A stretch of 64,000 bases of DNA from Clostridium sp. MD294. GTDB lineage: Bacteria > Bacillota > Clostridia > Lachnospirales > Anaerotignaceae. The DNA lies in contig NZ_CP097810.1 in assembly GCF_000364165.2 (NCBI RefSeq), positions 1,614,130 to 1,678,129 on the forward strand. Reading direction: 5' to 3'. A model generated the notes under the pieces. That model had not been told where the DNA came from and searched no databases. It worked only from the letters and a program-made list of their open reading frames with translations. Within the stretch, counting starts at the first letter, position 1. Every line of letters begins with the position of its first letter. The translations under genes and the position numbers were made by a program. Positions 53,441 to 62,395 of this stretch are shown here, one piece after another.

Positions 53441-56152
53441 GTGAGAAAGAAATGGTTTGTATTATGTATTATATGTCTATTTTTTAGTTTATTTTATACT
53501 TTTTATCATAAGCAAGAAGCAGTTTCTTTTATAACAGATGTAACAATAGGAAAATATAATTCCGTTTCTTTTTTAAGAAATTATTGTGGCATTACTGAAG
53601 TATATGAACTAGATGAACAAAATAATATACAAAATATGTTTTTGATAAAACCAGAAAAAAACGATACAGAAATACAATCTACTCATATTGTTAAAGATGA
53701 ACAAAACAATACTTATATTCTTGTACAACAGCAGTCACAAATGCAAATAACAAAACAATATATAGTAAAATATGATGAGAAAGGAATATTTCAAAAAACA
53801 CTTTTTGATTGTGATACAGAACAGACAGAACATAAAAATCATGTTTTAAAAAATTTACAGTATATTACTGAACAAAATATCATTGTTTGTTTTTTAATAG
53901 AAGATAATAGAACAATACATAGTTTATATTATGATACTATTACAGAACAAAGTTGGAAAAAAACATATTATTTTGATAGAGATTATACTATTAACGAAAT
54001 ATTATATGATGGAAATGATGGTGTTTATATTACAACACCATTATCAGAATTATATTTTATAGATAAAAATAATGAGATTTCACAAATTACATTACCAAAT
54101 CATTTTGTACCTTATAAATTGAGTATAGATGAACAAAATAAGCAATTATATTTTAATGATATACATCATTTTTGCTTTGTAAAGTATGATATACAATATC
54201 ATAAAATAGAAACAATTTATGAAGAAAATGATATAATGACAGGCGATGTACCTTTTCATAAAATAAGAGATTTAAAGTATGATAAAGGTAGTTTTTTAGC
54301 AAGTACACCTTTATATGAAACAGAAGAAATCTTTTTTTATATTAGCACACCACAGCAAAGTCGTACTGTTTTTACTATGAATAAAACATCAATTATGCTT
54401 TTTCAGTGTGCTTTAAAATCTTTTTTTGCAGCAATATTTTGTTTGGGTAGCATAGTATTATTGTGGCATATTTGGCATGATACTAAAAAAATATTAGTTA
54501 GATTAGTTATGATAATGGTTGTATTACTTTTTGCAGGCTCTAGCTGTATTAGTATAGCACTATATAAAGAAATATTTGAAGAAATGACAGATGAAGTGTA
54601 TATGCAGTTGTATAGTATATCTACATTAATAGCAAATAATATTGATGGTGATAATTTAGAAAAAGCAATATTTCCTCAAAAAAAGGGGGATTATTATGAT
54701 ACTTTGATAGAAAAAATGTATTTGGATTTAACAGCGTTTTATGAACAAAATGACAATGCTATGAAAAAACATCTCTATTATACATTATATTTTTTAGAAA
54801 AAGATACTTTTTATATAGGTATAGATAGTGTAAATTTTAAAGGGAAAAAAGAACTAAGTAATACCAATGAAAAATATATTACAAGTGCACAGGAAATACA
54901 ACAAAAAAGAGAATGCTGGCAAAAAGGAGAGGCTGTATTTCTAATGACATCAGATATGACAGAACAATGGCTTTTTACTGCTTCTCCTATTTATAATAGT
55001 AAAGGAGAATTAGTAGGTGCATTTGATGTAGGATTAAATAAACAAGATGTTATAACATATATGTCTGAAATACTTATTCGTACTGTTGTAGTAATATTAT
55101 TTGCAGTAATGACATTAATTATTGTAACAACATTGTTTTTAAAACGATTTTTAAAAGGAGTAGTAAAATTAAAAAAGTGTGTAGATGCCTTAACAGAAGG
55201 AGATTGGAATGTTGTAGCTCAAATACACTCCCATGATGAGCTAGAAGAAATTGGAAATGCTTTTAATAGAATGACCTATCGCATTAAATGTTTTTTAGAT
55301 GCAATATTGCAAATGAATACTGCTTGTGAAAGATTTTTACCTACAGCATTGTTTGAAAAAATGGGAAAAGAAAATATTACAGAATTGGAAATAGGTGACC
55401 AAGTCATGCTAAATATGTATATATTGACTATAAAAATAAGTAATTTTTATAATATTACAAAAGAGATGACTACAGAACAAAAATTTAAACAAATCAATGA
55501 GATTTTAGCACTTATTTCAGGTGTAGTAGGAGAAAGTAATGGCATTATTGAAAGTTATCAAGGTGCTGGTATGAGAGTGATTTATACAGAACAGGCAGAA
55601 TTTGCTTTAGATACAGCATTAAAAGTAGTAGAAAAAATAGAATGCTATCAACGTAAAACAGCAAAAAAATTAAAATTGACTATGACATTACAGTATGATA
55701 ATACTATGCTAGGTGTTGTAGGTAATGGAAGACATATGGCGATTTCTTTAGTGTCCAAAAGTATTGATTTGATATACCATATGGAAAAATATGCAGAAAA
55801 AAATGGTATTGTACTTGTTATGACAAATCAAGTTGTAGAACAAATACAGAAAAAACAGTGCTATAGTATTAGAAAATTGGTTTTACCTATAGAAGATAAT
55901 ATAATGCTTTTTGATTGTGTGAATGCGTATTATTCTGACGAAAAAGAACAAAAAAAGCAGTCTTTGTCAGAATTTATAAAAGGAACACAATGCTGCGATG
56001 CTGGAGATTTTGAGCAAGCAAGAAAACATTTTGTTACAGCAATTAGCATTGCACAAAATGATATTACAGCAAAAAAACATATTTTTTATTGTGATGAAAT
56101 TATTGCAAAAAAAAATAAAATTATACTTCCTAGAAGAAAGCTGGTAAAGTAA
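53441..56152 (+). CDS. Four-TM receptor with Cache-like, HAMP and degenerate cyclase domains
   Basis: This 903-residue sensor has TM1 at 5-23, a beta-propeller-like extracellular part (25-315), TM2 and TM3 at about 320-345 and 353-375, and a Cache-like sensor (380-540, with WLFTASPIYNSKGELVGAFDVG). TM4 (548-570) and HAMP (575-625, ending ELEEIGNAFNRMTYRI) follow. A class III cyclase-like domain spans about 645-815. In it the two metal Asp positions read TIKISNFYNI and YQGAGMRVIY (Lys and Ala), and the NxxxR pair is also altered, so it should not make cyclic nucleotides. The tail (835-903) is TPR-like. The start is GTG 53441 with GAGGGG. It lies between CIS structural genes, suggesting a signal receiver for assembly or firing. 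Confidence 0.75.
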   Translation: MRKKWFVLCIICLFFSLFYTFYHKQEAVSFITDVTIGKYNSVSFLRNYCGITEVYELDEQNNIQNMFLIKPEKNDTEIQSTHIVKDEQNNTYILVQQQSQMQITKQYIVKYDEKGIFQKTLFDCDTEQTEHKNHVLKNLQYITEQNIIVCFLIEDNRTIHSLYYDTITEQSWKKTYYFDRDYTINEILYDGNDGVYITTPLSELYFIDKNNEISQITLPNHFVPYKLSIDEQNKQLYFNDIHHFCFVKYDIQYHKIETIYEENDIMTGDVPFHKIRDLKYDKGSFLASTPLYETEEIFFYISTPQQSRTVFTMNKTSIMLFQCALKSFFAAIFCLGSIVLLWHIWHDTKKILVRLVMIMVVLLFAGSSCISIALYKEIFEEMTDEVYMQLYSISTLIANNIDGDNLEKAIFPQKKGDYYDTLIEKMYLDLTAFYEQNDNAMKKHLYYTLYFLEKDTFYIGIDSVNFKGKKELSNTNEKYITSAQEIQQKRECWQKGEAVFLMTSDMTEQWLFTASPIYNSKGELVGAFDVGLNKQDVITYMSEILIRTVVVILFAVMTLIIVTTLFLKRFLKGVVKLKKCVDALTEGDWNVVAQIHSHDELEEIGNAFNRMTYRIKCFLDAILQMNTACERFLPTALFEKMGKENITELEIGDQVMLNMYILTIKISNFYNITKEMTTEQKFKQINEILALISGVVGESNGIIESYQGAGMRVIYTEQAEFALDTALKVVEKIECYQRKTAKKLKLTMTLQYDNTMLGVVGNGRHMAISLVSKSIDLIYHMEKYAEKNGIVLVMTNQVVEQIQKKQCYSIRKLVLPIEDNIMLFDCVNAYYSDEKEQKKQSLSEFIKGTQCCDAGDFEQARKHFVTAISIAQNDITAKKHIFYCDEIIAKKNKIILPRRKLVK

Positions 56153-57658
56153 ATGGTAGAAAAGATATTACTTTTTTTTGGAAATACTACTGTAAACTTT
56201 TTGAAAAATAGCATAGCAAAATTAAAAAGTAAATTATCAAAATTAAAAAATATAACACGAAAGTTGCAACAATATTATTATGGTATTTTGCAAAGAACGT
56301 TTCATTACGCATTTGAAAAACCTAATACTTTGCAGGACTATATCAAAAAAGGTTCTATATATGTATCAAAACAGTTTTTACTAAAATTGCTTTTATCATT
56401 TTGCATAGTATTGTTTTTGACAATACAATATGTATATCCTTTTTTGAGAGGAAAATTATGGTCAGCAGAAATTGTAGTAAATACAAATGATTTTTATGAA
56501 TTTACAGGAAAGGCAAAAGTATTTCAAAAAGATGGAAATTTGCTTTATTTAGGAAAACTGGAAAAAGGAAAGGCACAAGGGCAAGGAGAAGTATATCAAA
56601 ATGGTGATATGATTTACAAAGGGGAACTTTCTGATAATCAATATTGTGGCACAGGAATATTATATCAGCAAGGAAAAAAAGTATATGAAGGAGAGTTTTT
56701 AAATAATCAATATCATGGTACAGGCATACTTTATAATAAAAATGAAAATATTAGATTTTCTGGAATATTTGAAAATGGATACCAAAAAGAAGGCATTTCT
56801 TATTTTGAAAATGGTAAAATACAATATAAAGGCAGCTATGAAAATGGGTATTATACAGGAGAGGGTACATTATATGCAAGTGGTTCAGATAATGTTGTGT
56901 TGTATCAAGGTACATTTTCTCAAAATGCTTATGAAGGAAAGGGAAGACTATATCAAAAGGGGCAGTTGCTTTATGACGGCAATTTTAGCAGAGGATTATA
57001 TTATGGAGAAGGTGTACTTTATGACAGCGAAAAAGGAAAAATATTGTATCAAGGCAGTTTTTTAAATGGAGCTTATCATGGCACAGGAAAAATTTATGAT
57101 AGCAATACAAACAGATTACTATATGATGGTAATTTTACAGAAGGGAAAAAAAGTGGATTAGGTACATTATATGACCAAAATGGTAGCAAAATATATACAG
57201 GCAATTTTTATAATGACAATATTGACTATAAACAGTTTATTAAAAGCAATTTAGAAGAAATTAGACAAGCATTCGGTAGAGAAACACAACTAATTATGTT
57301 AGAAAATAGTATTGTAACAATATATAATAGTTTAGATATTTCATTTACATTTGATTTTTCGCAATATGATGAGCCACCTGTTTTAAAAAGTATACAGTTT
57401 TTTGGTAAACAAAATATAGAAGGCATACAAAATGGTATGACATTTTATGACGCAAAACAAAAACTAGAACAATATAAACAAAAAGAATATAGTTTTGAAA
57501 TGATACAACAACAACAAATTTATAATACTGTTTGTGACGAACAAATAAATATAGATTATGTTATAGAATGTAATGTTGAAGATAATATTATAAAGTTGTA
57601 TGGACAAAAACAAAATGGTACTGTGTGCTATTATGAAATAGAAAGGGGTACTCCGTGA
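56153..57658 (+). CDS. Membrane-anchored MORN-repeat protein
   Basis: This 501-residue protein has a basic helical N-terminus (1-75), one TM helix (about 78-97, LLLSFCIVLFLTIQYVY) and about nine MORN repeats from 131 to 360, with units like YEGEFLNNQYHGTGILY and YQGSFLNGAYHGTGKIY. The C-terminal domain (365-501) is not recognised. MORN repeats form long beta-solenoids that bind lipids or proteins. With the TM helix at the N-terminus and no cleavage site, the solenoid probably lies outside the membrane in the wall. ATG 56153 abuts the previous stop with no gap; the SD (AGAAAG) is weak, so translation is probably coupled. It overlaps the next gene by 4 bases. Confidence 0.82.
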   Translation: MVEKILLFFGNTTVNFLKNSIAKLKSKLSKLKNITRKLQQYYYGILQRTFHYAFEKPNTLQDYIKKGSIYVSKQFLLKLLLSFCIVLFLTIQYVYPFLRGKLWSAEIVVNTNDFYEFTGKAKVFQKDGNLLYLGKLEKGKAQGQGEVYQNGDMIYKGELSDNQYCGTGILYQQGKKVYEGEFLNNQYHGTGILYNKNENIRFSGIFENGYQKEGISYFENGKIQYKGSYENGYYTGEGTLYASGSDNVVLYQGTFSQNAYEGKGRLYQKGQLLYDGNFSRGLYYGEGVLYDSEKGKILYQGSFLNGAYHGTGKIYDSNTNRLLYDGNFTEGKKSGLGTLYDQNGSKIYTGNFYNDNIDYKQFIKSNLEEIRQAFGRETQLIMLENSIVTIYNSLDISFTFDFSQYDEPPVLKSIQFFGKQNIEGIQNGMTFYDAKQKLEQYKQKEYSFEMIQQQQIYNTVCDEQINIDYVIECNVEDNIIKLYGQKQNGTVCYYEIERGTP

Positions 57659-59637
57659 GAAAGAAAATTTGTATATTGCTATTAGTTATAATATTGTGCA
57701 GTAATTTTATTTGTAATGCAGTTGCAGAGAATAGAATATTAACTTTAGAAGAAGTTAGAACGCTTGCTATAGAAAATAGTATTGGAATACAAAATACAAA
57801 AATAGATTTGATAAAAAAGCAAATAGAATTGAGGCAAGCAAAAGAAGGTATTGCAGATACTGTAAAAAAGGAAAGTACAATACGTTTTTCACTGCTTTTT
57901 AATATTAAATTTCCTGAAAAACATGGTATGCCAAAAGAAATAGAATTGCTTACAAAAGTACCTGAAATAGAAAATGATATTGATATATTAAATGAAAAGA
58001 AAAAAAGTGAAGCATTAAAATCTCAGACAGCAGCAGAACAAGCATATTATGATGTTTTACTAACACAACATAAACAACAAGAAATTACAAAACAATTAGA
58101 GCAAATGCAACAGTCCAAAAGCATTATAGATGAACAAGTAAAATTAGCAAAAGCAAAACAAAGTGATTTAGAGTACATACAAGATAGCATTACTTCATTG
58201 CAAAAAGAAAAAGAAAAAAATATTATATTGCAATATGAAAAGGAATTAAAATTAGCTGAAATTTTAGGAAAAGAGAATTTTTTAGGTTATGCTGTTTCAG
58301 AACAAATACAGCAGACTAATTTTGATAGACAACAGTTACAACAAATTATACAATATGCTTTACAACACGATTTTGAGCTATACCAAAAAAGACAAGCCAG
58401 AATATTAGCAGAAAAAGAAACAGATGTTGTAATAGGAATATATAAAAACGTGTATTCTAAATATATGACAGAAGTAGAAAGTTATATCAAAAGCCATAAA
58501 GATACTAAAATGGATTATGAGCAATTTATAGCACGTTATCAAAATACATTAGATAATATAGACAGTCCTTGGTATGGAAGTTATGTTATTAATATTATAT
58601 TTTTTAAAATTTATATTCCAAAAGAATGGTTTAAAAGAGAATACTCTGGTACGCGATATATGGAAGATGAAAAATATCAGCTTTTTTTGACATTAGTAGA
58701 AAGAGATAAAGCAATAGAGCAAGAAAAACAAGCACAAAAACAACTAGAACAAAATATACAAACAGCATACACTACACTAAAAACAATGCAAAGCAGTATA
58801 CAGCAAATGGAACAAAATTTAATACAAAATGAAATACGTTACAATAAAAGTTTAGAAGATAATAAAAAGGGCATTGTATCATTTGTAGAGTTAGAAAGTG
58901 CAAGACAGAGTCTTTTTCAACAACAACAATCACTTTATGAGGCAAAAATAGACTATGCTAAATATTTAAGTACATTTAATAGTGAAACAGCAGGCTATGT
59001 CAATTATTTTTTAGGTATTGCACAAAACAATCAAGAGGAGTATGAAATGGGACAAAGTGTTGTAGATACTGCAACATGGCATATCAAAAATAATATTACA
59101 GATTATAATTTTATGTTTTCTGTTACTATACCAGAAGAGTATGATGTAGACAGCTACCAACTTTATTATGAAGATATTGAAATAGGAGAAAAAATACCTA
59201 TTTCTGAAACATTGACACATTTGTCTATTGCATATGGTAATACTACAATGTTGACAGTAAATTTTTACAAAGGAAATCAATTGAAATATACTGCAGAAAT
59301 ACAAGGTGTTCATTATGATGGTATATTAAATATGAAGCCAGCATCAGGTACAGCACAGATACAGCAAAAACAATCAAAGCAAATAGGAACTTGGAATATA
59401 CAGCAATATGACAGTATAATATATGCTTTTTTTATTACAACACAACAATATCAATATGATAGCTATGACTTAATGGTAGATAATACTGTAGTTGGTTCTG
59501 CAAAAAAAGGAGATATGATAGTAGCATTACATTTATATTTTCAGCCTATATCCCATTTGAAAGTACGTTTAAAAACAGAAGGTAGAGAATTAGCTATATT
59601 ATATTTAGAACAAAACGGAACATTATGGACAGAATAG
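57655..59637 (+). CDS. TolC-like secreted coiled-coil protein
   Basis: This 660-residue protein has a signal peptide (1-24, ending NAVA) and then ILTLEEVRTLAIENSIGIQ, the typical TolC/outer-membrane-efflux opening. Two long coiled-coil hairpins follow at about 100-215 and 340-440, the second ending GIVSFVELESARQSLFQQQQSLYEAKIDYAKYL, again a TolC motif. The C-terminal 190 residues are a beta-rich domain not found in TolC. True TolC forms a trimeric tunnel through an outer membrane; Clostridia have no outer membrane, so a wall-spanning or periplasm-like conduit role is inferred. GTG 57655 overlaps the MORN gene stop. Confidence 0.75.
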   Translation: MRKKICILLLVIILCSNFICNAVAENRILTLEEVRTLAIENSIGIQNTKIDLIKKQIELRQAKEGIADTVKKESTIRFSLLFNIKFPEKHGMPKEIELLTKVPEIENDIDILNEKKKSEALKSQTAAEQAYYDVLLTQHKQQEITKQLEQMQQSKSIIDEQVKLAKAKQSDLEYIQDSITSLQKEKEKNIILQYEKELKLAEILGKENFLGYAVSEQIQQTNFDRQQLQQIIQYALQHDFELYQKRQARILAEKETDVVIGIYKNVYSKYMTEVESYIKSHKDTKMDYEQFIARYQNTLDNIDSPWYGSYVINIIFFKIYIPKEWFKREYSGTRYMEDEKYQLFLTLVERDKAIEQEKQAQKQLEQNIQTAYTTLKTMQSSIQQMEQNLIQNEIRYNKSLEDNKKGIVSFVELESARQSLFQQQQSLYEAKIDYAKYLSTFNSETAGYVNYFLGIAQNNQEEYEMGQSVVDTATWHIKNNITDYNFMFSVTIPEEYDVDSYQLYYEDIEIGEKIPISETLTHLSIAYGNTTMLTVNFYKGNQLKYTAEIQGVHYDGILNMKPASGTAQIQQKQSKQIGTWNIQQYDSIIYAFFITTQQYQYDSYDLMVDNTVVGSAKKGDMIVALHLYFQPISHLKVRLKTEGRELAILYLEQNGTLWTE

Positions 59638-59649
59638 GGAAGTGAGTGT

Positions 59650-61764
59650 GTGAAAAAGAAATTATTTTTGTATTTATTAAGTAGTATTATGTTTTTACAA
59701 TATAATACTGTATTTGCGGAAGTACTTCGCCCTGATGCAAGTGCTTTTCCTAATCGTACTATAATTATGGGAACATATGCTATTGTAATAGACCACATGA
59801 CAAGTAGTATATTAGAGAAAGCAGAAAATTCTGCACAAATAGAAAATCAAAACCATATTTACTATAAATCTGACATTAATGCAGGTACATGGTATGATAT
59901 TACACAAAGCAGTGACATCAGTGAAATTTCTAAAACAATAGATAATATTGTTTCTTATGAACAAATTAATCGTTTGAATTTAACACATTATATCAATGAA
60001 AAAGGACAAGTAATCGATTTGACAACAGGAGAGCAAACAAATATTTTAGAAATAGAAGATATAGCATATCCTCAAAATATGGTAGAGTTAAAAGGAATAG
60101 AGGAAGAATTGCAAATACAAAAGGCATTGAAAGAACAAGGAGATAAAGAAGGCACAAAATGTTTTGTGAGTATACAAAGTGTGATAGAAAGCTTGTATAC
60201 AGAAAAAGAACCATTTTTACAACAACTACAATATTTTGACAAGCAACTACAAAATATAGAAAATTTTATTATAACTTTGAGAGCAGAAGGAGCATCATTA
60301 CAAAAAATAAATGAAGCAACAAATCAAAAAACAGCAGTAGAAAATCAAAGAAAAGTATTATGCTATCAAAAAGTATTAGAGCGATTAGAATATGAAACAA
60401 CAAAATTAGACTATAATGCAAATGCAGCATTGATAGCAAAATATGCAGAATATATTACTAATATACAAACAACATTGCCTAGTTTAGAACAAATACAGAC
60501 AAATGAAACAAGCTCTCAACTGCAAAAAATGTTATTACAAGCAGAGCAGTCTTTTCAAAAGGCAGCAGGAGAAGGTATTCAAAAAGCAGCAGATACTGGA
60601 TTAGAAAAAATATTAAGTATTAAAGCGGCTATGATGGGAGAACAACCCAAAACAGAACAGCAAAAAAAACAACAATTAGAAACATTAAAAGAGGCAAAAC
60701 AACAAGCAGAAAAAAGTATACAAGAATTGTCAAAAAGTGGCTGTCAAACAAAACAATATCAAATAGCAAAACAAAATAAAGAAACAGAAAGTGTATTGCA
60801 ACAAATACAATCACAAGCACTATTAGCACTTCATGTTGCTTTAGATGATGTAACAGTTTATTTAGAACAGATGGAAAATTTTTTTGAAACTGAAGAAATG
60901 ATTGCTTATTATAACCAAAGTATTGAAAATATACAAAATGCTATAGAACAGTTTGATGAAAATTCTGATATAGCAGAGCAGGCAAAAATAGCATTACAAA
61001 ATGTTAAAAGTGATTTTGAAGAGAAAAGAAATGTATTACAGTTAAATGGTATACAACAGTATCAAATGGCAAAACAACAAAAACAACAGTCACAACAACA
61101 GGCAGAACAAAAACAACAACAATATTTGTCAGCAGCAGAAAATGGACAAACAGAGTTATTAGAAAGTACAAAAAAAGAAAGAAATGACGCTATAGAACAA
61201 ATGCAGCAAGCAGAGCAACATATGAAACAAATAGAAAAAGAATTGCAGCAAAACAATACTATGACAAATGACAATCAAAATACAAATATAAAACAAAATA
61301 CAGAAAATGAAAAAAATATAAATATAGAAATAAAAAAAGAAGACAATTACACAGAACAGGAAAAAGCAGAAATATTAAACACAATACAACAATTACAGCA
61401 ACAACAAATAACATTTTTAGAGCCTTGGCATATTACATTTCAATATTATGATGTAAAATTGCTTTCTCCCATTTGCGTTATAGAACAACAAATATATGTT
61501 CCTGCACAAGAGTTAGCTAGACAAATTGGTGCTAAAGTATATAAGGGAAATGTAAATAAAGATTACATTTTAAAAGACAACGGTATTTTAATACAATATT
61601 ATTTAGGAGAACAAATAGTATTTGTAAATGGAGAAGAAATTAAAGTTTCTGTTGCTCCTACTGTTTATAATAATAAAGCTTATTTACCTTTAAGTATATT
61701 TGAAAAAGCTTATGGTATGGAACATATACAAAATGGAAATGACATAATTGTTTATAAAATATAG
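59650..61764 (+). CDS. Secreted coiled-coil protein with copper-amine-oxidase-N-like domain
   Basis: This 704-residue exported protein starts at GTG 59650 (GGGAAGTGAG upstream). The signal peptide ends near TVFA (residue 23). Residues 30-130 are a small N-terminal domain; 130-560 are Gln/Glu/Lys-rich coiled coil (for example QKQQSQQQAEQKQQQYLSAA). The C-terminus (590-704) has the pattern of the copper amine oxidase N-terminal domain found in many Clostridial exported proteins: YVPAQELARQIGAKVY, QIVFVNGEEIKVSVAPTVYN and KAYLPLSIFEKAYG. That domain is usually a wall or protein interaction module. It probably works with the TolC-like protein next to it. Confidence 0.75.
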   Translation: MKKKLFLYLLSSIMFLQYNTVFAEVLRPDASAFPNRTIIMGTYAIVIDHMTSSILEKAENSAQIENQNHIYYKSDINAGTWYDITQSSDISEISKTIDNIVSYEQINRLNLTHYINEKGQVIDLTTGEQTNILEIEDIAYPQNMVELKGIEEELQIQKALKEQGDKEGTKCFVSIQSVIESLYTEKEPFLQQLQYFDKQLQNIENFIITLRAEGASLQKINEATNQKTAVENQRKVLCYQKVLERLEYETTKLDYNANAALIAKYAEYITNIQTTLPSLEQIQTNETSSQLQKMLLQAEQSFQKAAGEGIQKAADTGLEKILSIKAAMMGEQPKTEQQKKQQLETLKEAKQQAEKSIQELSKSGCQTKQYQIAKQNKETESVLQQIQSQALLALHVALDDVTVYLEQMENFFETEEMIAYYNQSIENIQNAIEQFDENSDIAEQAKIALQNVKSDFEEKRNVLQLNGIQQYQMAKQQKQQSQQQAEQKQQQYLSAAENGQTELLESTKKERNDAIEQMQQAEQHMKQIEKELQQNNTMTNDNQNTNIKQNTENEKNINIEIKKEDNYTEQEKAEILNTIQQLQQQQITFLEPWHITFQYYDVKLLSPICVIEQQIYVPAQELARQIGAKVYKGNVNKDYILKDNGILIQYYLGEQIVFVNGEEIKVSVAPTVYNNKAYLPLSIFEKAYGMEHIQNGNDIIVYKI

Positions 61765-61774
61765 GGAGAATATT

Positions 61775-62395
61775 ATGGGAAATTATACTACATTTGCAGA
61801 GGTAAGTACAGCTATTATAACATTATTACGAAATACTATTACACCAGAGCCTTTTAATAAACCAGAACAAATAGGAATTTGTAGTCCAAAACAAAAAGAA
61901 AACTATGAAATAGGAGCGTTTTTATATGATATAGAAATACATAAAGAAATGGAATTACAATCTAGAATAATGATTGATGAAACAAAATATAAAGAACCTC
62001 CTTTATCATTTTCATTGTATTATATGATATTTGTGAATTTAAAATCAGATAGTAGTACAAAACAAATTGATGAGCAAAGAATATTAGGAAAAATAATACA
62101 ACAGTTTTACAATTATAGAAAAATACCACAACAATATTTAAGCGGAAGTATACAAAAAGCACAAGAGGCGATTTCTCTACAATATTTGAATATATCACTA
62201 GAAGAAAAAAACAAATTATATGCTATGTGGAATTGTTATTATGAAACTTCTTGCTTTTATAAAGTATCTCCTGTGTTTATGGATACAGAAATGATACATA
62301 CTACAAAACGTGTTGTCAAAAAAGAATTTAAAATACAAACAAAACAGAAAGGAGAAAAATATGGCAATATTGGTGACAGCAGGAACAATGTGTAA
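61775..62395 (+). CDS. DUF4255/Pvc16-type tail terminator
   Basis: This 206-residue protein belongs to the Pvc16 N-terminal family (DUF4255), which caps the distal end of the tube and sheath and fixes length. Recognisable parts are FAEVSTAIITLLRNTI at the start (family: I-x-x-VT-x-x-L-x-x-LL), FLYDIEIHKEMELQ, KEPPLSFSLYYMIFVNLK (family: PPL-x-LxLxYLlta) and QRILGKIIQQFYNYRKIP (family: E-x-x-LLG-x-vmq-x-lhd). I chose ATG 61775 with GGGAG 6 bases upstream; ATG 61748 lies in the previous gene. The 3' end overlaps the PAAR-like gene by 35 bases. Confidence 0.9.
   Translation: MGNYTTFAEVSTAIITLLRNTITPEPFNKPEQIGICSPKQKENYEIGAFLYDIEIHKEMELQSRIMIDETKYKEPPLSFSLYYMIFVNLKSDSSTKQIDEQRILGKIIQQFYNYRKIPQQYLSGSIQKAQEAISLQYLNISLEEKNKLYAMWNCYYETSCFYKVSPVFMDTEMIHTTKRVVKKEFKIQTKQKGEKYGNIGDSRNNV

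Noticed and set aside
56715..57065. 116-codon plus frame inside the MORN gene
   Set aside because: Out-of-frame reading of the MORN repeats; composition (Lys/Met/Ile) is an artefact of the repeat.
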